64,000 nucleotides of DNA from VRUE01 sp963729995 (GTDB taxonomy: Bacteria; Actinomycetota; Thermoleophilia; Solirubrobacterales; 70-9), in contig CAVSPF010000001.1 of assembly GCA_963729995.1 (NCBI GenBank), positions 186,001 to 250,000 on the forward strand, written 5' to 3'. A model generated the notes under the pieces. It did not search any database. It worked only from the letters and a program-made list of their open reading frames with translations, and was not told where the DNA came from. Below are positions 25,670 to 33,453 of this stretch, piece after piece (within the stretch, counting starts at the first letter, position 1; every line of letters starts with the position of its first letter). The translations under genes and the position numbers were made by a program.

Positions 25670-28600
25670 TCACACGTTGAGACGAGGCAGGATGCGCCGC
25701 AGGGGGCGCGGCAGCCACCAGACCCGCTCGCCGAGCAGCAGCATCAGCGCCGGCAGCAGGACGATGCGGACGACGGTCGCGTCCAGCAGTACCGCGACGG
25801 TCAGCCCCACGCCGAGCTGGCTGACCGTCGCGATCGACGCCCCGGCAAACGCAATGAAGACCGCCATCATGATCGCCGCGGCGCCGGTGATGACCCGTGC
25901 GGTCCGCTCCAGGCCGAACTCGATCGCGTCTGCGTGGCCGTCGTCCGCGTCGTAGCGCTCGCGCATCCGCGTCAGGAGGAAGACCGCGTAGTCGATCGAG
26001 AGGCCGAAGACGACGCCGAAGATCGCAGTTGCCCCGACCGCATCGACATAGGTGTTGCCGCCCAGTGGCAGGTTCTTGGGCACGTTGAAGAGGAGGGTGA
26101 GCACGCCGAAGGCGACCGCGACGGTGGCCAGGTTCAGCCCCACCGCGATGATGGCGAGCGGCAGCGCTCGCAGGATGAGAACGAGGAGCAGGAAGGTGAC
26201 CAGCGTGATCGCGGCGACCACGAACGGGATCCGCTCGCTGGTGACCTGGCTGTAGTCGTTGAGCTGGGCGGCGCCGCCCGCCACCCCGGTGGAGACGCCC
26301 GCTTCGCGACCGAGGGCGCTCGCATCGTTTTCCAGGCGCTTATTGAGGGCAATCGAGCCGGCTGAGTTGAACGTGTAACGCGAGATGACCAGCAATTTCG
26401 CCCCCTGGCCGCCGCCGTTCAGGTCGACTGCGCTCGCGGCCTGTTCGCGCAATGGCGGCGAGGCGCCGTCGAGCGCCGAAAGGACGAAGTAGCCGGAGTT
26501 GAAGAGGCCGGGCGTGGTGCGCCGAAGACGCCCTGTCTGCCGTTGCAGCGTTGCGTTGCTGGACACGACCCGGACGCCGGCGCGGCGCAGTCCCGCCTGC
26601 AGGGGATAGGAGCGCCGGAAGCCCGCGGCAAGGTTTTCCTGAAGCGTGGATGTGCCGTTGGTGAGCCGGGTGAGGCCGGCGGCAAGGGCGGTCGCACCAT
26701 CGCCGAGGCGGGTCAGTCCGTGGCCGAGGCTCGCCGCGGCCGAGGCCAGGCGCGCGGATCCGTGGGCGAGCTGGTTGCCGCCGTGTTCGATCTGGTTGAG
26801 CCCGGCGGAGAGCCGTTCCACCAAGGGTGTCATCTGCTTCAAGTTGAAGATCGTCGAGGTCAGCCACGAGCCGACCTGTCGGGATTCTTCGGCGTCTTCA
26901 ACCAGGCGGGAGTCGAGCGCGGCCAGCTCTGCCGGCAGGCCCGCGTAGCCGGGCGCATAGGGCTGGCCGCTGACCGGATCGGTGCCGCTGACCGCGGCCG
27001 AGGCCTTGCGAACAGCTTCCAGGGCCGCCGCGTAGTTCGGATCGGATCGGCCCACCGTCATGCCCCCGAGCTGTTCCAGAGCCGTCTTGAGCTGCGCTTC
27101 CGCATCCGCCGCCGGAGCCTTGAGCTGGGGCACCTTGTCATGGGCGTCTTCGTTGAGCGACTTCTGCAGTCGGCGCGAACGCGGGACGGCGTTGCGGCGC
27201 AGGTTGGGCACGAGTTCGCGGACGCCGACCTTGACCACGAGGCCGCCGAGCGCGGCCTTGTGCTGCGCGCCGGCGAGGCGGCGAGCGCCGGCGGCGAATT
27301 TCTGCAGGGCGCTGATCGCGCGCCCACTGCCCGAGGTTGCCCTGGCCAACCCCGAGGCGATCGCGGTCGCGCCCGCTTCCGCCCTGCCGGACCCGGTGGC
27401 GAGCAGACCGGCACCGTAGGTCGCTTTGGATATCCCCTGGCGCAGCAGCGCGACTCCCCCGGCGGCGCGACCGAGGTTGCCCCCTAGCCGCGACAGCTGC
27501 GCGAGGGGGCCCGACCTTTTGCCCGGGGCAAGCAGCTTCGCTCCCGCTTCGCGCAGTGGGGCAACCGCGTGGGCGATCTGCGCGGGCCCGATCACGGCCT
27601 GCACGCCGGGCAGAGTGGCGATCCGCCGCTGCCAGCGGGAGAGCGCGGCGAGGCGGGCAGGGTCGGTCATCGCGCCGTGGTTGGTGGTCGCGATGATCAC
27701 GAACGGCGCATCCCAGCCAGGCCCCATGGCCCGGTCGATCAGTTCGAAGTCGCGGCGTGCTGGATCGCTCGGGGAGAGCTGCTCCTGGCTCGGGGGACCG
27801 GTCTTGAGGGCGATGGCGGGAATCGCGAGGATCAGCACGACCGCACCGATCGCGGCGGCGACCGGCGCCGGTCGCCGCAGAGCCGCCGTGACCAAGGTCA
27901 TCAGGGTCGAGCGCCCATCCGTCGGCGCCGGGCCGATCCGCCACCTGTCCACGTTCGGGCCAAGCAGGGTGAGAAGGGCGGGGGCGGGGGCGATGGCGAC
28001 CAGGACGCTGAGCACGACCACGACCGCCAGCGACCCGGCCAGCGAGGCGAGCAGCGAGCCGGGCACGATGAAGAGCGCGACGAGCATCGAGAGCAGCAGC
28101 GTGCTGCCGGCGAAGACGGTGGTGCGCCCCGCGGTCCGGCGCGTCGTCCGGGCGGCATCGAGGGGCTCGGCGCCGGCGGCAAGCTCTTCACGGAAGCGCG
28201 AGACCATCAGCAGCGAGTAGTCGACGCCCAGCGCCAGTCCCATCATCGTGGTGACGGAGAGGGCGAAGGCGTCGACGCTGAACCAGGCGGTGGAGAGCGA
28301 GAGCAGGCCGCGCGAGCCGATCACCGTGGCGGCTCCGAAGACGAGCGGGATCGCCGCCGCAACCGGCGAGCGGAAGACGATTAGCAGGACGATCAGGAGA
28401 ATCGGCAGCGCGATCAGCTCGCCCCGCTGCGTGGCCGCGATCGAGTCGTCCTGGATCGCCCGCGAGAGGGTGGCGAAGCCGGACTGGGCGGCCCTCACGG
28501 GTGGGTGGACCCGCTGTTCGAGGATCCGGTTCAGCTGGGGGACCGTCTTGTTGACGGCCTCCGTGACGCCGACGTGGAAGTCGACGAGAATGAGGGCCCG

Positions 28601-28987
28601 GCGCGGGGTTGGGCGAAGGCGCCCGACCGATCCCCTGTCCCACGGCGAGAGGGTCGTCACGTTCGGTTCGCGCCGCAGCGCCCGGATCAACGCCGGGCCC
28701 TGGCGGTCGACCGCCGCCGCCGGCCCGCGCAGGAGGATCGCGAACGGAGCGCTGTCGCCGAAGTGTTCGCGCAGCATCTGGTCGGCACGCGAGGAGGGGG
28801 TGCCGGGGATGTTGAGGGTGGTCGGGCTGAGCTTCCCCTCTACGCCGAGGCCGACGGCGCCGAGCACGACCAGGAGAACGACAGCCGCCGCGAGCACCCG
28901 GCGTGGGTGCCTCAGCACCGCCGAAATCCGCTCGCCGTCGTGCTTGCGCGGCTGATCGCTGCGGCCCCTGCTCCTCCTCAAACCCAC
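25670..28987 (-). CDS. MMPL/RND-family transporter
   Basis: An 1105-residue RND-superfamily membrane protein of the MMPL type, which in relatives exports lipids. One transmembrane helix (about 30-48) is followed by an extracytoplasmic domain, then a helical block (about 190-345) with the conserved GLALGVDYSLLMVSRFREE. A very long Ala/Leu-rich, probably coiled-coil external domain spans about 420-870. The second block (about 900-1085) carries the equivalent FGLSIDYAVFLLTRMRERY. The GTG at 28987 gives a basic N-terminus. It lies upstream of the six MCE genes in the same direction and may share their transcript. Confidence 0.9.
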   Translation of the reverse strand: MGLRRSRGRSDQPRKHDGERISAVLRHPRRVLAAAVVLLVVLGAVGLGVEGKLSPTTLNIPGTPSSRADQMLREHFGDSAPFAILLRGPAAAVDRQGPALIRALRREPNVTTLSPWDRGSVGRLRPTPRRALILVDFHVGVTEAVNKTVPQLNRILEQRVHPPVRAAQSGFATLSRAIQDDSIAATQRGELIALPILLIVLLIVFRSPVAAAIPLVFGAATVIGSRGLLSLSTAWFSVDAFALSVTTMMGLALGVDYSLLMVSRFREELAAGAEPLDAARTTRRTAGRTTVFAGSTLLLSMLVALFIVPGSLLASLAGSLAVVVVLSVLVAIAPAPALLTLLGPNVDRWRIGPAPTDGRSTLMTLVTAALRRPAPVAAAIGAVVLILAIPAIALKTGPPSQEQLSPSDPARRDFELIDRAMGPGWDAPFVIIATTNHGAMTDPARLAALSRWQRRIATLPGVQAVIGPAQIAHAVAPLREAGAKLLAPGKRSGPLAQLSRLGGNLGRAAGGVALLRQGISKATYGAGLLATGSGRAEAGATAIASGLARATSGSGRAISALQKFAAGARRLAGAQHKAALGGLVVKVGVRELVPNLRRNAVPRSRRLQKSLNEDAHDKVPQLKAPAADAEAQLKTALEQLGGMTVGRSDPNYAAALEAVRKASAAVSGTDPVSGQPYAPGYAGLPAELAALDSRLVEDAEESRQVGSWLTSTIFNLKQMTPLVERLSAGLNQIEHGGNQLAHGSARLASAAASLGHGLTRLGDGATALAAGLTRLTNGTSTLQENLAAGFRRSYPLQAGLRRAGVRVVSSNATLQRQTGRLRRTTPGLFNSGYFVLSALDGASPPLREQAASAVDLNGGGQGAKLLVISRYTFNSAGSIALNKRLENDASALGREAGVSTGVAGGAAQLNDYSQVTSERIPFVVAAITLVTFLLLVLILRALPLAIIAVGLNLATVAVAFGVLTLLFNVPKNLPLGGNTYVDAVGATAIFGVVFGLSIDYAVFLLTRMRERYDADDGHADAIEFGLERTARVITGAAAIMMAVFIAFAGASIATVSQLGVGLTVAVLLDATVVRIVLLPALMLLLGERVWWLPRPLRRILPRLNV

Positions 28988-29018
28988 GCCTGGTAGTTTG
29001 GCTGGCCGGGGGGATCGT

Positions 29019-29034
29019 AGAAGCGGAAGCTTCT
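29019..29034. promoter_or_regulatory. Short palindrome between divergent genes
   Basis: AGAAGC and GCTTCT are complementary, separated by GGAA. The site lies in the 99-base space between the MMPL/mce start (28987) and the secreted-protein gene (29087), where a regulator could act on both. It is short enough to be chance. Confidence 0.3.
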
Positions 29035-29086
29035 GTTAAGGCTGTCGCAGCGCGACTTTCTCCCGGGGCCTACTGTTGAAGAAACG

Positions 29087-29860
29087 ATGCGTCGAGTCCA
29101 TCCCCTGACCATCGGTACCCTCCTCGCCGTCGGCGCGGCGATCATCCTGCTCGCTGCCGCCAACGCGGCGATGGTCAGGGTGGGAACGCTCGTGCTGCGG
29201 ACGGACGGCGGCTTCCAGCCGCTGGCGCTGGCGCAGCGGACCTATACGCCAATCAGCTTCTGGGGCCACGCCGAGATCAGCACGACAAATTCCGCACCGC
29301 CGCCAGCGCTGCAGCACGCGGTCATCGACTTCGACCGGGACGGGAGGCTGACGACCAGTGGCCTCGCCGTCTGCCAACCCACCCAGATCGAAGGAACCAC
29401 CCCGAGTCAGGCGAGACAGAGCTGCCGGTCGGCGATCGTCGGCACCGGCCACGTGACCGCGACAATCACGCTGCCGGGCTCGAGCCCGGTCGACGTGCGC
29501 TCGCCGTTGACGCTCTTCAACGGCCCCCGCCAGAACGGCAACCCGACCGTCCTCGCCCACGCGCGCACGACTTTCCCAGCAGCCGAAACGTACGTTGTGA
29601 GCGTGCCGATCGAAACCCGCCACGGCGCCTACAGCTACCGGGTGACATTCAACGTGCCCGAGATCGCGAACGGCTACGGCGCCCTCACGCATGTCGACCT
29701 GAAGATCGGCAGGCGCTACCGCTCTGGCGGCGCCATCCGCAGCTACACGTCAGCCCGCTGCTCTGACGGCGTCCTCGAAACCCGCGGCCGCTTCTCGTTC
29801 GCAGACGGCGTGATCATCAGCGGCACCGTCTTCAAGCCCTGCCAGATCCGCAGACCCTGA
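29087..29860 (+). CDS. Secreted protein, paralogue of the 15831 gene
   Basis: A 257-residue protein with a signal peptide or N-terminal anchor (TIGTLLAVGAAIILLAAANA). It shares with the 15831 protein an IDFDRDGRLTTSGLAVC block (there IDKNGMVNAKGVPVC), GTGHVTATI, VRSPLTLFNG, a late SARCSDGVLETRG and the terminal FKPCQ cysteine. Both thus have four cysteines in matching places, perhaps as two disulfides. TACTGT at 29071-29076 ends ten bases before the ATG and no strong ribosome site is present. It diverges from the MMPL/mce operon, which its paralogue faces from the other end. The function is unknown. Confidence 0.8.
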   Translation: MRRVHPLTIGTLLAVGAAIILLAAANAAMVRVGTLVLRTDGGFQPLALAQRTYTPISFWGHAEISTTNSAPPPALQHAVIDFDRDGRLTTSGLAVCQPTQIEGTTPSQARQSCRSAIVGTGHVTATITLPGSSPVDVRSPLTLFNGPRQNGNPTVLAHARTTFPAAETYVVSVPIETRHGAYSYRVTFNVPEIANGYGALTHVDLKIGRRYRSGGAIRSYTSARCSDGVLETRGRFSFADGVIISGTVFKPCQIRRP

Positions 29861-29895
29861 CGACGGTCGGCCGCGTAAACGGAGCAGGCGCTTCC

Positions 29896-29901
29896 TATAC
29901 T
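29896..29901 (+). promoter_or_regulatory. -10 box of tRNA-Lys
   Basis: TATACT is a near-consensus -10 hexamer ten bases before the mature 5' end of the tRNA. No convincing -35 element is present. Confidence 0.5.
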
Positions 29902-29911
29902 TGCCTGCCCT

Positions 29912-29984
29912 GGGCCGTTAGCTCAACCGGTAGAGCAGGAGCCTCTTAAGCTCAAGGTTGAAGGTTCGAGTCCTTCACGGCCCA
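29912..29984 (+). tRNA. tRNA-Lys (anticodon CTT)
   Basis: A 73-base cloverleaf without an encoded CCA. The acceptor stem is GGGCCGT/ACGGCCC, the D arm GCTC-AACCGGTA-GAGC, and the anticodon loop CTCTTAA with CTT at positions 34-36. The T arm is GAAGG-TTCGAGT-CCTTC and the discriminator is A. The anticodon stem GGAGC/GCTCA has one outer G-A mismatch. The 3' end is the left edge of the foreign island that follows, a common use of tRNA genes as integration targets. Confidence 0.93.
29971..29983. other. Candidate attL core within tRNA-Lys 3' end
   Basis: TCCTTCACGGCCC, the end of the tRNA, recurs as TCCTTCACGGTCC at 33946-33958 (12 of 13 identical; 15 of 19 if extended leftwards). The two copies bracket the IS element and the methyltransferase/nuclease/Vsr operon, so they may be the attachment sites of an integrated element. 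No integrase remains. Confidence 0.45.
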
Positions 29985-30101
29985 TGAAGTTGCAGCCCCC
30001 AAGGGTTAAGCGCAGATTGGCAGTCTGAAGCGGTTTAGCCCAGCTTGACCCCTGTTGATCAGTCAAGTAGGTAGTAGTGGTGTAACCGCTCGTCAGTCCC
30101 T

Positions 30102-31328
30102 TTACGCGGCTTGGAGTTCTCCGACCACCTCCCTTGCCGCCTCGCCCTGGTCCTTAAGGACCAGGGCGAGCGACTCCTCCGAGAGGTAGCGGCGGGCGAC
30201 CAGCCACTCGTCGTTCTGCTCTATCAAAAGCGCCCCGACCAGGCGGATCACCGAGGTGTCGTCGGGGAAGATCCCGACCACGTCGCTGCGCCGGCCGACC
30301 TCGCGGTTGACCCGCTCCAAGGGGTTGGTGGAGCGCAGCTTGGACCAGTGGGCCGCAGGGAAGCGGTAGAAGGCGAGCAGGTCCTCCTCGGCGTCCTCGA
30401 GCAGCTCGGCGACCTTGGGCACGCTGGGGGCCAGGCGCTCGATCACCGTCGTGGCCCGCTCTCGGGCCTGCTCATAGCCCTCGGCGGCAAAGACCTCGCG
30501 CAGGGCGGCGGAGACCATGCCGCGCTGGGTCGGGCGGCAGTGCTGGTGCATGTCCCTGACGAAATGGACTGTGCAGCGCTGCCAGGGGCAGCCCAGCACC
30601 CGCGCGATCGCGCCCTTCAGCCCCTCGTGGGCGTCGGAGGCGCAGAGGCGGACGCCGGTGAGGCCACGGGCCCGCAGAGAGCGCAGGAACTCGACCCAAA
30701 AGGCGCCTGACTCGACCTCGCCGACGTCGAGGTCGATCACCTCGCGGCGGCCTGACTCGTGCACCCCGTAGGCGATCACCACCGCCTTGGAGCGCACGTG
30801 GCCGTCGGAGCGGACCTTGACGTGCTTGGCGTCGAGCCAGAGGTAGGGGTAGGCCCCTTCCAGCGGGCGCTCGCGGAAGGCCGACACCCGCTCGTCCAAG
30901 GCTCGGCAGATCGCCGAGACGCGATCCTTGCTCATCCCCGAGATCCCCAGCTGAGAGACGAGGCGGTCGACCTTGCGGGTGGAGACCCCGTTGACGTAGG
31001 CCTCCATGACGACTGCGAGCAGGGCCTGCTCGGCGGGCCGGCGCGGCTCCAGGAAGGAGGGGAAGTAGGCGGCGCCCTCGCGCTTTTTCGGGATCAGGAG
31101 CTCGATCTCCCCGACCCTGGTCTCCCAGCCGCGGGGGCGGTAGCCGTTGCGGTGGGTGGAGCGCTCGGTCGAGACCTCGCCTCTTCCGGCGCCAATCTCG
31201 CCCGAGATCTCGGCCTCCATCAGCTCGCGGGCGACCAGGGCGACGGCGTCGCGCAGGAAGTCGGCGTGCTCGGCGATCAGGGTCTTGGCTACGACCTCGG
31301 CGGTCGTCATGCTCTGGCTCTCGGCCAT
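30102..31328 (-). CDS. IS256-family (mutator-type) transposase
   Basis: A 408-residue DDE transposase, complete. The likely catalytic residues are Asp166 (YLWLDAKHVKVR), Asp232 (CASDAHEGLKGA) and Glu338 (STNPLERVNREVGRR). The sequence CTVHFVRDMHQH between the second Asp and Glu is also characteristic of this family. The N-terminal ~140 residues include the DNA-binding region (MSKDRVSAICRALDE). Intact frame and intact ends suggest a recent insertion. Its G+C content is like the host chromosome and unlike the methyltransferase genes beside it, so it may have entered the island separately. Confidence 0.95.
   Translation of the reverse strand: MAESQSMTTAEVVAKTLIAEHADFLRDAVALVARELMEAEISGEIGAGRGEVSTERSTHRNGYRPRGWETRVGEIELLIPKKREGAAYFPSFLEPRRPAEQALLAVVMEAYVNGVSTRKVDRLVSQLGISGMSKDRVSAICRALDERVSAFRERPLEGAYPYLWLDAKHVKVRSDGHVRSKAVVIAYGVHESGRREVIDLDVGEVESGAFWVEFLRSLRARGLTGVRLCASDAHEGLKGAIARVLGCPWQRCTVHFVRDMHQHCRPTQRGMVSAALREVFAAEGYEQARERATTVIERLAPSVPKVAELLEDAEEDLLAFYRFPAAHWSKLRSTNPLERVNREVGRRSDVVGIFPDDTSVIRLVGALLIEQNDEWLVARRYLSEESLALVLKDQGEAAREVVGELQAA
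30141..30170. repeat. Perfect 30-base palindrome inside the transposase gene
   Basis: The first half, CTCGCCCTGGTCCTT, is followed immediately by its exact complement with no loop. It encodes LALVLKDQGE near the transposase C-terminus, about 70 bases from the left end of the element. A 30-base perfect dyad in coding sequence is unlikely by chance and may be a protein-binding or cruciform site. Confidence 0.7.
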
Positions 31329-31466
31329 CGTGGTGTTCCTTTCGTCGGCTTGAGTTGGTGCTCTTCCGACGAGTCTGGGGCCCGCGGTGGCCGGAACTTT
31401 CTCCGGCTCTACCTTGGGCTCGTTACACCACTTCTACCGACGCGACCTGTTGATCCAGGTCAGCGC

Positions 31467-31513
31467 TGTTGCGCAGGTGTTGCGCAAAGAGCGGCGAAGG
31501 AATCTGCGCAACA
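31467..31513. promoter_or_regulatory. Repeated TGTTGCGCA motifs upstream of the methyltransferase
   Basis: TGTTGCGCA occurs at 31467-31475 and 31478-31486, 11 bases apart in direct orientation, and as its complement TGCGCAACA at 31505-31513. The middle copy contains the self-complementary TTGCGCAA. One helical turn between the direct copies, 50 bases before the methyltransferase start, is what an operator would look like. No regulator gene of the controller type is visible. Confidence 0.45.
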
Positions 31514-31562
31514 GGCTTCTGCGCCGGGCGCCGATCTAGACTTTCTCAAATCCCTCCTCCAA

Positions 31563-32726
31563 GTGACGCAAACGCTTCAACAAGCCGAGGTTATTCCCCT
31601 CCGAAAAGAGTTTCGCGCTGCGGAGTTCTTCGCGGGAATTGGTCTCGTGAGGCTCGCTATGCAGCAGGCCGGGGGCGAGGTCGTCTTCGCCAACGACATA
31701 GAGCCTTCCAAGCAGGCGCTTTACGCTGCGAACTTCGGGTCTGACGAGTTTCGGCTGGGCGATGTGCGCGATGTCAGAGGCGTCGATGTCCCCGTTATTG
31801 AGGTGGCGACAGCATCCTTTCCTTGTACCGATTTGTCGCTCGCAGGCAATCGAGCGGGACTCGCTGGAGATCAGTCAGGAATGTTTTGGGAGTTTGCTCG
31901 CGTGTTGCGGGAAATGGAAGGCCGTCGTCCTCGCGCGGTGCTGCTTGAGAATGTTCCGAGCTTCGCAACCTCTCATGGAGGCCGCGATCTGCGAGACGCT
32001 ATCGCCGAGTTAAACCATCTCGGCTATGTCTGCGACCTATTTCTCATTAACGCCAGTCGCTTTGTGGCGCAAAGTCGTTCCCGTCTCTTCGTGGTCGCGG
32101 CTTTGGATGGCATTGACGAAAAGGACGACTGGGCACCAAGCGAACTCCGCCCGGCTTGGGTCGAGAGGTTCGCCAGGCAGCATCCTGAGTTGAGGATGTG
32201 CGCAAGGCAGCTAGACCCGCCGCCGGAAGCCGTGAGATCTTTGGCAGAGGTCGTTGAGAGGTTTCGATCCTCCCATGCCCGTTGGTGGAGGGCAGAGAAG
32301 GTTGGGCGCTTCGTCTCCTCTCTATCGGCGGTTCAAGCTGACCGCGTCGATGGTCTGAAACGCCAACAGAGACTTTCCTGGGCCACGGGGTACCGACGAA
32401 CACGGTATGGACGGGCCGTCTGGGAGGTTAGAGCCGATCAGATAAGCGGCTGCCTAAGAACCGCCCGTGGCGGGTCGAGCAAACAGGCCCTTATCGAGGC
32501 TGCGAGGGGTCGTTTGCGCGTGCGCTGGATGACCCCTCGTGAGTACGCCCGGCTCCAAGGAGTTCCAGACACCTACCGCCTCGGAGCAGTCAGTGAGAAC
32601 AAGGCTTTGTTCGGCCTCGGTGATGCAGTCTGTGTTCCGGCAGTCGCTTGGGTTATATGCAACGCCGTGAAGCCTCTACTCGGCACCCCGGAATTGAAGT
32701 CGAAGGTTGCGGCCAGCCGTGCCTAA
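31563..32726 (+). CDS. DNA (cytosine-5-)-methyltransferase
   Basis: A C5-cytosine methyltransferase of 387 residues from the GTG at 31563. Motif I is EFFAGIGLVRL (21-31). Motif IV is ASFPCTDLSLAGN with catalytic Cys88. Motif VI is LLENVPSF with Glu129. Motif VIII is QSRSRLFVV, motif IX is in the PREYARLQGVP region, and motif X is GLGDAVCVPAV. The target-recognition region (about 200-300) shows no assignable specificity. The upstream open frame runs through the transposase in reverse and is not coding. Codon use and G+C (34 of 60 in one sampled row) are lower than in flanking genes. The stop overlaps the next gene by eight bases. Confidence 0.93.
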   Translation: MTQTLQQAEVIPLRKEFRAAEFFAGIGLVRLAMQQAGGEVVFANDIEPSKQALYAANFGSDEFRLGDVRDVRGVDVPVIEVATASFPCTDLSLAGNRAGLAGDQSGMFWEFARVLREMEGRRPRAVLLENVPSFATSHGGRDLRDAIAELNHLGYVCDLFLINASRFVAQSRSRLFVVAALDGIDEKDDWAPSELRPAWVERFARQHPELRMCARQLDPPPEAVRSLAEVVERFRSSHARWWRAEKVGRFVSSLSAVQADRVDGLKRQQRLSWATGYRRTRYGRAVWEVRADQISGCLRTARGGSSKQALIEAARGRLRVRWMTPREYARLQGVPDTYRLGAVSENKALFGLGDAVCVPAVAWVICNAVKPLLGTPELKSKVAASRA

Positions 32727-33453
32727 CGAAGAGAATGCTGTCCCTGGCGCCCCCGAGGATGTCGAAGCGATCCGCGAATGGATTGTTGTTGCATTCGATG
32801 AGCTTGACGACCAAGGGCGACAGGTTGGCAACGCAAAGTTCGGCGTCTATGCCTTCTTTGACTATGACGGTGAGCCAATCTATGTAGGACAGACCCGAGA
32901 GGGTCTTAGGGTCCGCATTCGCAGGCATCTCACCAACCAGCGCACCGATGCAGTAGCCATGAATGTGCTTGATCCGTTTGAGGTCTTGGACATCGCGATG
33001 TGGCCCCTGTGGGAGCTGGAAGACCCAAAAATGAGCGCCGAGGAACGAAAAGAGCACCTAGACAATGCCGAGTACAGCGTTTTCGAGCAGGTTCTTGCCC
33101 AGTCAAGCTTCGGGGCGGTTCTCAATGAGAAGGATATGGCGGACGGATCACCGATTGATCTGCCTCGGCCAATCCGGTGCCGGATAGTTCCTGATGACAT
33201 TTACCCCCAGCGCAAGCACCCCGATGTTCGCATTGCTCGGCGCGCCAGCACTATCGCGGCCCTTGCCAAGGTGATTAGCGAGCGGAATCCCTCTAAAGGG
33301 CTCCGGCGGACACTCCTGACTCAAGCGCGGCGGCTTGAACGGCTTGCTGCCCAGCGATACGCAGAGGTGGCTGGGCCAATTCCGGTCGAAACTGGCGAGG
33401 AGACGGGTGAGGAGGTAGAGCTGGGACCGCAGGAAAACAGGGAGAACGACTAG
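32719..33453 (+). CDS. GIY-YIG nuclease, probable restriction enzyme
   Basis: A 244-residue protein from GTG at 32719, with FGVYAFFDYDGEPIYVGQT (41-59) and GLRVRIRRHL. This is the GIY-YIG core (here GVY and YVG) with the catalytic Arg region. A Glu in EYSVFEQVLAQ is a candidate metal ligand. The rest of the protein, including the acidic tail ending in EETGEEVELGPQENREND, matches no restriction enzyme family I recognise, and it does not look like Eco29kI. Its position between a cytosine methyltransferase and Vsr, overlapping the former and abutting the latter, suggests it is the restriction endonuclease of the system. G+C is about 53% in a sampled row. Confidence 0.8.
   Translation: MPNEENAVPGAPEDVEAIREWIVVAFDELDDQGRQVGNAKFGVYAFFDYDGEPIYVGQTREGLRVRIRRHLTNQRTDAVAMNVLDPFEVLDIAMWPLWELEDPKMSAEERKEHLDNAEYSVFEQVLAQSSFGAVLNEKDMADGSPIDLPRPIRCRIVPDDIYPQRKHPDVRIARRASTIAALAKVISERNPSKGLRRTLLTQARRLERLAAQRYAEVAGPIPVETGEETGEEVELGPQENREND

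Larger units (their letters stand above)
30070..31438 (-). mobile_element. IS256-family insertion sequence
   Basis: About 1.37 kb, bounded by imperfect inverted repeats: GGTAGTAGTGGTGTAAC at 30070-30086 and the complement of GTTACACCACTTCTACC at 31422-31438 (16 of 17 match). The single transposase gene fills it. A 10-base direct repeat CCTGTTGATC lies just outside both ends (30051-30060 and 31446-31455), nine and seven bases from the repeats. It may be a target duplication if the true ends are slightly further out, or a coincidence. Confidence 0.85.

Noticed and set aside
15695..29040. Shared GTTAAG upstream of both secreted paralogues
   Set aside because: The motif is short, lies at different distances from the two starts (131 and 47 bases) and occurs elsewhere, so it is not convincing as a common regulatory site.
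31467..31513. Possible CRISPR-like repeats
   Set aside because: The repeats are nine bases, one is inverted, the spacers are unequal and no cas gene is present.
30759..31562. Fusion of a 268-residue N-terminal domain to the methyltransferase
   Set aside because: That stretch is the transposase gene read backwards plus the IS end; methyltransferase homology starts after 31563.
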